Below, one piece after another: positions 5,758-10,558 of a stretch of 10,558 nt of DNA. A program made the position numbers and the translations under genes. Every line of letters begins with the position of its first letter. The stretch's first letter is position 1. This DNA comes from JAAZBW01 sp035647855 (GTDB taxonomy: Bacteria; Actinomycetota; Actinomycetes; Actinomycetales; Actinomycetaceae), in the NCBI GenBank assembly GCA_035647855.1, contig DASRMP010000051.1:1-10558 (forward strand), read 5' to 3'. Under the pieces are notes generated by a model, which saw nothing but the letters and a program-made list of their open reading frames with translations, was not told the origin of the DNA and did not search any database.

Positions 5758-6191
5758 TTCTTGATTCCCATCTTCGCTGCGTCGATGCTCTTCTTCACAC
5801 CCTCCTGGGGTGCGATCTCGAACTCCTTGGACTTATCGATCGAGCGCTTTCCGATCACCGCCAGGATTATCACGAGGAGCAGCAGAACGCCGGAGACGAT
5901 CAGGTAGCCCGCCCAGACCGGCATGACTTCCGCGAGGCCCCATGCCGCCGCCGCGAGGAGCGTCCCGAGCATGTACAGGGCGAGGATTCCGGCGACGGCA
6001 AGAATTGCGCCGCCGACCCCAATCTTCGAGAACTTCTCCTTCAGATTCACTTGGGCGAGTTCGAGTTCGCCACGAATGAGACCGGAGAACTGCCCGGAGA
6101 TAGCGGCGACGAGCTCGCCGATCGTGCGTTCCTGGCGCCCCGTGCCTGTCGGCTCTTCCGGCATCCCTTGACTCTGTTCTGGGCCACTCAC
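5754..6191 (-). CDS. Actinobacterial holin-X family membrane protein (Phage_holin_3_6)
   Basis: A 145-residue protein with a polar N-terminus (1-22) and an amphipathic stretch RTIGELVAAISGQFSGLIRG followed by ELELAQVNLKEK. Two hydrophobic helices lie at about 58-86 and 92-114. The C-terminal tail is charged (KRSIDKSKEFE...GIKK). This matches the 'putative actinobacterial holin-X' family. Despite the name there is no lysin, spanin or other phage gene nearby. Chromosomal members commonly sit next to DUF3618 genes and are probably cell-envelope proteins rather than lysis proteins. The GTG start at 6191 is supported by AAGGAG with a 9-nt spacer. It is the first gene of the two-gene unit. Confidence 0.88.
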   Translation of the reverse strand: MSGPEQSQGMPEEPTGTGRQERTIGELVAAISGQFSGLIRGELELAQVNLKEKFSKIGVGGAILAVAGILALYMLGTLLAAAAWGLAEVMPVWAGYLIVSGVLLLLVIILAVIGKRSIDKSKEFEIAPQEGVKKSIDAAKMGIKK

Positions 6192-6200
6192 GCTATTCCG

Positions 6201-6206
6201 CTCCTT
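6201..6206 (-). promoter_or_regulatory. Ribosome binding site fixing the holin-X GTG start
   Basis: Read on the minus strand this is AAGGAG, separated by 9 nt from the GTG at 6191. It is one of the clearest Shine-Dalgarno sequences in the window and decides the start. Confidence 0.75.
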
Positions 6207-6232
6207 CGTAGGGGAACGCTTTAACGCCCATC

Positions 6233-6238
6233 ATCCTA
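6233..6238 (-). promoter_or_regulatory. Possible -10 element of the holin-X/DUF3618 operon
   Basis: Read on the minus strand this is TAGGAT, matching TANNNT. It would start transcription near 6226 and leave a leader of about 35 nt containing the AAGGAG. No recognisable -35 hexamer is present upstream. Confidence 0.35.
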
Positions 6239-6318
6239 GTGACTGCGGATCACCGCACGCGCGTTGGCCGGCCGGATTATCGGACCAAGCGTCTGCCCAG
6301 GCAAAGTTCTCCGTTTGG

Positions 6319-6342
6319 CGGCCTCCAGCCACTCCGAGGCCG
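6319..6342 (-). terminator. Hairpin after the ABC permease gene
   Basis: CGGCCTC and GAGGCCG form a perfect 7-bp stem around a 10-base loop, starting 1 bp beyond the permease stop codon. There is no T-tract. ACTCCGAGGCC occurs twice here (6331-6341 and 6346-6356), the second copy inside the end of the gene, so an alternative pairing is possible. Confidence 0.45.
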
Positions 6343-6343
6343 G

Positions 6344-8860
6344 CTACTCCGAGGCCACCGCCTCCAGCACCGGCTGACGCAGCGCCCGCCACGCCGGCCA
6401 GAGCGCGGCGATCACGCCCACCACCACCGTGCCGGCCAGGATCACCACGATCGGCTCCCACGGCACCACCAGGTGCGTGAGACCCATGTCCACCAGGATC
6501 GGCTGCAGCGCCGAGCCGAGCCCCACGCCCATGATCGTGCCGAGGATCGTCCCGAACAACGCAGTCAGGATCGACTCGACGATGATCATGGCCGTCAGCT
6601 GCCCGCCGCTGAGACCGACGGCGCGCATCAACCCGATCTCCCGGTTCCGCTCCATCACCGCCATTGCGAGTGTGTTGACGATCGAGAGGACGGCGATCAC
6701 GAGGGAGAGCCCGAGCAGGGCGTAGAGGATGTTCAGCATGGTGGCGATGATGTTCACCATCTGGTCCGCCAGTTCCTCCTGATCCAGCACCTGCAGATTC
6801 GGGTGCTCCTCGATTGCGGACTCCAGATCGGCACGTGTCGCATCCAGGTCACCGGCGGAGTTCACCAGCAGGAACGCGATCGCCCGCGTCTGCTCAGGAA
6901 CGAGCTTCTCGTAGGCAGAGTCGAGCGCGTACAGGTCCGTGGACATGAACGAATCGTTCGTCACTCCCGTCACCCGCAATTCGACGTTCTCCCCACCCGG
7001 GACCGAGAACGTCAGGATGTCACCCGGTTCGACCCCGTCCTCCTCCCACAGCCGCTTCGAGACCACGACCTCGCCGTCGGCCCGTGCACGGTCACCCTCG
7101 ATGATGGGGACTGTCAGCAACTCCTCGAAGCCCCGCTCGGTGAGGGCGGATATGGTCAGATCACCGGCTGCCGGTTCGATCGCCCGCACGGCACCGAAGT
7201 GGGCGGCCGTCACGCCGGACACCGAGTCGAAATCCTCGATCGGTTGCTGAACCGTGGCGGGCACGAAAGACATCTGGGAGCCCACGTAGTAGTCGGCGGA
7301 CATCTGGTTCTCGATGATGGACCGGGTCGAGCCCTCGGCGGACGCGGCGAGCACCGCCGTCGCCGAGACGAGGGTCATTCCGACCGTCAACGCGGCAGCG
7401 GTCGCCGCAGTCCGTTTCGGCGTCCGCAGCACGTTGCCGCGCGCGAGTTTGCCGATCGGCCGGACCACCCGGAACGGCGCCGCGAGGACGCCCAGCACCG
7501 GCGGCACGATGAGCGGACCGAGCCCGAGCACGCCGAGCAGGATCAACGCCGCGCCGACTCCGATCGCCGGGCCGCTCTTCTCGGAGATCGCGTAGCCGAC
7601 GGCGGCAAGGCCCGCGATCACCCCGATGGCGCTCACGACGCCGCGGATCCGGGTGGTCCGTTCCGGCTTTGGGTCCTCGGGCCGCATCGCCTCCACGGGA
7701 GCCGTGGCTGCCGCCCGCCGCGCCGGCAACAGGGACGCGCCGACCGTGAACACCACCGCAAGGACAACCACGATGACGGCACGTTCGGGCGCCAGCCACG
7801 GGTTACCCTCCATGGGTGTCCCCATCGCCTCGAAGATGCGCTGGGCGCCCATAACGATGAGCACGCCGGCGCCGATCCCGAGGACGGAGCCTACGAGGCC
7901 GATGATGATCGCCTGGATGGTGAGGCTCCAGACCACCTGTCCCGGTGACGCCCCGATGGCGCGCAGCAGCGCGAATTCGCGTTGCCGCTGGCGCACGAGC
8001 ATGGTGAAAGTGTTGACGATCAGGAACGAGCCCACGAAGAATGCGATGAAGGCGAAGACCAGCATGAAGACCTCGATGAAGCTCATGGCCTGCGCAGTCG
8101 CCGTCTCCGACTCCTCACGGATCACCTCACCGCTCACCACCTCGATCTTCTCGTCGAGCGCGGCGCCGACCGCGGCGATCACCTCCTCGACCTCCGTGCC
8201 ATCCGCGACGGCGATCGTGATGCTCGATACCACGCCGGTGGGTGCGAACGCGGCGAGCCCGTCCTCCTCGGAGATGAAGACGAAGGTGGCGCCCATCAGG
8301 GACCAGCCCGAGTCGACCTCGCCGACGATCGTCGCCTCGAAGTTCAGGGAGTCACCCAGTATTACGGGCGCGGTGTCGCCGACTTCGTAACCCGAGAGTT
8401 CGAGTGTCTGTTCCTCGAGGACGATCTCGCCGGCAGCCTCGGGCATGCGCCCCTCGACCACCTCGAAATCATCAATTCCTTCGATCAGGTTCCCGCCGAG
8501 CGTAGGCGCCGCGCCATTGGAGACCGCGCGCCCGTCATCTCCCACGAGCGTCGCCATTCCGAACAGGCCCGGTCCGGCCGCGGTGACGCCGTCGACCTCC
8601 CGGATCGTCTCGACGACATCGATCGGGACGGGCTCACGCTGCGGCGGACCGAACGTCTCGCCCTCGGATTCGATCTCCTGGCCACGGACGTATATGTCGC
8701 CCGTGTTCGTGGAGTCCGAGATTCTGCCGATCGAGTCGCCGAGCATGTTTGTGAACGAGAACGTTGCCCCGACGAACGCCGTCGCGAGGAGCACCGCCAG
8801 GATGGACATGAGGAAGCGAACCCAGTTCTCCCGGGTATCGCGGAGCGCGATCCGGAACAC
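6344..8860 (-). CDS. ABC transporter permease, FtsX/MacB type
   Basis: An 838-residue integral membrane protein with the two-repeat architecture of FtsX-type permeases. TM1 lies at about 16-36. An extracytoplasmic MacB-like core spans about 37-255. A first FtsX domain (about 260-375) has three helices and the cytoplasmic motif RQRQREFALLRAIGAS. Connecting helices lie at about 408-462, TM7 at about 486-508, and a second extracytoplasmic core at 509-700. A second FtsX domain (about 703-826) has MERNREIGLMRAVGLSGGQL. It pairs with the ATPase encoded immediately upstream. Such pairs act in export or in mechanotransmission to envelope substrates; the substrate here cannot be read from sequence. 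GTG at 8860 is preferred to TTG at 8896: it follows the ATPase stop by 1 nt, has AAGGAAG 9 nt before it, and gives the common MFRIALRD start. Confidence 0.92.
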   Translation of the reverse strand: MFRIALRDTRENWVRFLMSILAVLLATAFVGATFSFTNMLGDSIGRISDSTNTGDIYVRGQEIESEGETFGPPQREPVPIDVVETIREVDGVTAAGPGLFGMATLVGDDGRAVSNGAAPTLGGNLIEGIDDFEVVEGRMPEAAGEIVLEEQTLELSGYEVGDTAPVILGDSLNFEATIVGEVDSGWSLMGATFVFISEEDGLAAFAPTGVVSSITIAVADGTEVEEVIAAVGAALDEKIEVVSGEVIREESETATAQAMSFIEVFMLVFAFIAFFVGSFLIVNTFTMLVRQRQREFALLRAIGASPGQVVWSLTIQAIIIGLVGSVLGIGAGVLIVMGAQRIFEAMGTPMEGNPWLAPERAVIVVVLAVVFTVGASLLPARRAAATAPVEAMRPEDPKPERTTRIRGVVSAIGVIAGLAAVGYAISEKSGPAIGVGAALILLGVLGLGPLIVPPVLGVLAAPFRVVRPIGKLARGNVLRTPKRTAATAAALTVGMTLVSATAVLAASAEGSTRSIIENQMSADYYVGSQMSFVPATVQQPIEDFDSVSGVTAAHFGAVRAIEPAAGDLTISALTERGFEELLTVPIIEGDRARADGEVVVSKRLWEEDGVEPGDILTFSVPGGENVELRVTGVTNDSFMSTDLYALDSAYEKLVPEQTRAIAFLLVNSAGDLDATRADLESAIEEHPNLQVLDQEELADQMVNIIATMLNILYALLGLSLVIAVLSIVNTLAMAVMERNREIGLMRAVGLSGGQLTAMIIVESILTALFGTILGTIMGVGLGSALQPILVDMGLTHLVVPWEPIVVILAGTVVVGVIAALWPAWRALRQPVLEAVASE

Positions 8861-8861
8861 T

Positions 8862-9719
8862 TCAGGCAACTTCCTTGGCCGGGTTGAGGCGGCCAAGGGT
8901 ATCGAGGATGGTCTCGACGGTCGGTTCGGTCAGTTCCTCGACCACCAGCCCGTCGGCAAGGAAGATCACGCGGTCGGAGTAGGCGGCCGCCGTCGGTTCG
9001 TGGGTGACGATCACCACCGACTGGCCGAAGTCGTCGACCGACCTGCGTAGAAATCCGAGGACCTCACCCGCGGCCCGGGAGTCGAGGTTGCCTGTGGGTT
9101 CGTCCGCGAAGACGATCGAGGGGCGTCCCACCAGCGCACGCGCGCAGGCCACGCGCTGCTGCTGTCCGCCGGAGAGTTCGGACGGCCGGTGGGTGAGCCG
9201 GTCTCCGAGGCCGACGACGTCGACGATGTGGTCGAACCACTCCCTGTCGATGTCGGCGCGGGCGATGTCGAGCGGAAGGGTGATGTTCTCCTCCGCGGTG
9301 AGGGTGGGGACGAGGTTGTACGCCTGGAATACGAATCCGATGTGGTCGCGCCGTACGCGCGTCAACTGGCGTTGGTTCATCTCCGAGATCCGCATGCCGT
9401 CGACGACGATGTCGCCTGCCGTAACGCTGTCCAGTCCCGCCATCGTGTGCATCATCGTCGATTTGCCGGAACCGGACGGCCCCATGATGGCCGTGAAGCT
9501 TCCGCGCGCGAAGTCGATGTCGACGCCGCCGAGCGCGACCACTTCGGTGTCGTCCTCGCCGTAGATTTTCGTGAGGCCGCGTGCCGTCGCCACGAGATCA
9601 GTGCCCTCGGGAAGCAGCCCCGGCGCCACATCCGCCGGTTGCCTGGTCTCGTGTGCCGGCGTTCGGGTGCCCGGCGCGTCAACGGGCAAATCTGCGGCGT
9701 ATCGTCCCATGGCGTCCAT
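8862..9719 (-). CDS. ABC transporter ATP-binding protein, LolD/MacB type
   Basis: A 285-residue cytoplasmic ATPase powering the adjacent permease. Motifs: aromatic A-loop at Tyr53 (KIYG), Walker A GPSGSGKST (80-88), Q-loop Gln132 (FVFQAYNLVPTLT), signature LSGGQQQR (182-189), Walker B IVFADEP (202-208) with catalytic Glu207, D-loop NLDS, and H-loop His240 (VTHEP). The FQxYNLxPxLT and EPTGNLDS phrases are typical of the MacB/LolD/FtsE branch. The 40-odd residues before the ATPase core are variable, rich in Pro, Ala and Thr, and not conserved in the family. The start is therefore uncertain: ATG at 9719 or ATG at 9710 are both possible, and neither has a clear ribosome binding site. The stop lies 1 nt from the permease start, implying tight coupling. 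Confidence 0.94.
   Translation of the reverse strand: MDAMGRYAADLPVDAPGTRTPAHETRQPADVAPGLLPEGTDLVATARGLTKIYGEDDTEVVALGGVDIDFARGSFTAIMGPSGSGKSTMMHTMAGLDSVTAGDIVVDGMRISEMNQRQLTRVRRDHIGFVFQAYNLVPTLTAEENITLPLDIARADIDREWFDHIVDVVGLGDRLTHRPSELSGGQQQRVACARALVGRPSIVFADEPTGNLDSRAAGEVLGFLRRSVDDFGQSVVIVTHEPTAAAYSDRVIFLADGLVVEELTEPTVETILDTLGRLNPAKEVA
8870..8876 (-). promoter_or_regulatory. Ribosome binding site fixing the permease GTG start
   Basis: Read on the minus strand this is AAGGAAG, inside the last codons of the ATPase gene and 9 nt before the GTG at 8860. It argues for the short start and for coupled translation. Confidence 0.65.
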
Positions 9720-9774
9720 TCTCGCTGATTCCGCGTGCGTGCGTTCCCGCGCTTTCTTGGGCCTGGGACCGCGG

Positions 9775-10557
9775 TTACGCGAGCAGCATCTTCATGGCGT
9801 CGTCGAGACCGTCGGCGATGGGCAGTTCGGTGCCGTTGAGGTGATGGACGCGGACCGACGTCCTGATCGACGAGACGAGCCAGACGCCGTCGGCCTGGAA
9901 GAGGTCGTTCAACCGCAGGCGTGCGTAACGGCAGTCCCAGCCCTGCGCCGCCGCCCTCTCGAAGATGAACTGCTGGGTGGTGCCGTGCAGAAGTCCCAGG
10001 CTCGGGTCCGGCGTGAGGAGCGTGTTCCCACACGCGATGATCACGTTGGACCGTGGAGCCTCGAGGACGAAACCGTCCGTGGTCGTGTAGATGGCATCAC
10101 CCGCGCCGCGCGCCCGCGCGAATCGATTCGCGGCGAGGGCGACGGCGTAGGAGAGGGTCTTGGCGCCGATGAGCAGCCAGGGCGCCTCCGCCGGCATCCC
10201 GGCGGGCAGTCCGCGTGTCAGCGTGACGGCTGCGATCCCGTTGGCACGTTCGTCGAGGGCTGCCTGTGGGACGTCCCCGATGAGAATCCAGCCATGGGGG
10301 GTGTCGGTGCCTTCGCGGCCCCGTGAGAGGAACCAGCGGATGACTCCGTCACCATCTGGGACGCGCGCGAGTTCTACGGCGCGCAGCAGCGCCGGTCTCC
10401 AGATCTCGTGGCACGAGCCTGCAAGATCGAGGAGACGGGCCGAATTGGCGAATCTCTCCAAATGGAGGTCGAGCGCCCGGATCTGGTCATCCCGGAGCAG
10501 CGCCGCCTCGAAGATGCCGTCGCCACGGATGGCTGCGAGATCGTCCGGGGCGAGGAG
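9775..10557 (-). CDS. pabC: Aminotransferase class IV protein, probable aminodeoxychorismate lyase (5' end outside window)
   Basis: A PLP enzyme of fold type IV, visible for 260 residues. The reading frame stays open to the right edge, so the N-terminus lies outside; a TTG at 10461 is internal. In visible numbering, RGDGIFEA is at 11-18, the likely Schiff-base Lys133 is in GAKTLSYA, and Glu166, which contacts the PLP ring nitrogen, is in DGFVLEAPRSNVI. HGTTQQFIFE at 191-200 occupies the phosphate-binding region. Aminodeoxychorismate lyase splits 4-amino-4-deoxychorismate into p-aminobenzoate and pyruvate for folate synthesis. The GDGIFE and KTLSYA phrases and the chromosomal neighbourhood (compare Rv0812 near purF-purM in mycobacteria) favour this over a branched-chain or D-amino acid aminotransferase, but sequence alone does not fully separate them. 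The stop is 55 bp before the ABC ATPase start, so co-transcription is possible. Confidence 0.8.
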   Translation of the reverse strand, partial: LLAPDDLAAIRGDGIFEAALLRDDQIRALDLHLERFANSARLLDLAGSCHEIWRPALLRAVELARVPDGDGVIRWFLSRGREGTDTPHGWILIGDVPQAALDERANGIAAVTLTRGLPAGMPAEAPWLLIGAKTLSYAVALAANRFARARGAGDAIYTTTDGFVLEAPRSNVIIACGNTLLTPDPSLGLLHGTTQQFIFERAAAQGWDCRYARLRLNDLFQADGVWLVSSIRTSVRVHHLNGTELPIADGLDDAMKMLLA

Positions 10558-10558
10558 G

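Noticed and set aside
5754..6191. Prophage lysis gene
   Set aside because: No endolysin, structural, integrase or attachment sequences are nearby. The family is common as a chromosomal gene next to DUF3618.
6239..8887. Long plus-strand frames opposite the ABC permease (for example 6239-7948 and 7982-8887)
   Set aside because: They are antisense shadows of the high-GC permease gene, rich in Arg, His and Asp, with no recognisable domain.
8861..8896. Longer permease start at TTG 8896
   Set aside because: It overlaps the ATPase gene by 35 bp and adds an atypical basic leader. GTG 8860 has AAGGAAG 9 nt upstream and the usual family start.
10459..10461. TTG at 10461 as the start of the aminotransferase
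   Set aside because: Conserved family sequence (RGDGIFEA, ALDLHLERF) continues in frame upstream to the window edge, so the true start is outside.

Overview
The window is chromosomal DNA of a high-GC Gram-positive bacterium (Actinomycetota). The evidence is the strongly GC-biased codon use, frequent GTG starts, and several families largely confined to that phylum (DUF3073, DUF3618, the actinobacterial 'holin-X' family). The order purF-purM, then a DUF3073 gene on the opposite strand, then an aminodeoxychorismate-lyase-like gene further on, resembles the Rv0808-Rv0812 neighbourhood of mycobacteria from memory. Similar purF-purM-DUF3073 order occurs in other actinobacterial orders, so I do not name a genus.

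Layout. (1) About 17-1203, + strand: a decayed RNB-domain ribonuclease (RNase II/R family) with an unusual CTG in the start position, an in-frame stop, and a frameshift with an apparent internal deletion. (2) 1204-2399: a gene-free island of about 1.2 kb packed with several short repeat families whose periods are about 20-21 bp or twice that. It holds a 41-42 bp tandem repeat, a 70-bp four-box palindrome centred on CACGTG, a 21-bp duplication, a satellite palindrome, and a large array of GTGACGATCGTGCGCC-like boxes that starts with a 62-bp near-perfect palindrome and ends 83 bp before purF. (3) 2400-4965, + strand: purF and purM, steps 1 and 5 of de novo IMP synthesis, with purF probably read from a leaderless mRNA. 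(4) 5006-6191, - strand: a DUF3073 protein, then a two-gene unit (membrane 'holin-X' protein and DUF3618 protein, overlapping by 4 bp). (5) 6344-9719, - strand: a coupled ABC ATPase and FtsX/MacB-type permease pair. (6) 9775 to the right edge, - strand: an aminotransferase class IV protein, probably aminodeoxychorismate lyase, missing its N-terminus at the window edge.

How the parts fit. purF/purM form a small purine operon convergent with the DUF3073 gene. pabC-like activity feeds folate, which supplies the formyl groups used in purine synthesis, so the two ends of the window are metabolically related. The holin-X/DUF3618 pair and the ABC pair are envelope functions. The most unusual signal is the non-coding island. 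Its last and largest array lies directly in the purF promoter region, with boxes spaced two or three helical turns apart, as expected for a multi-site protein-binding region. Its function is unknown. Two protein-level oddities are a Lys in place of the usual Thr in the glutamine pocket of PurF, and four tandem 11-residue repeats in the DUF3618 protein.
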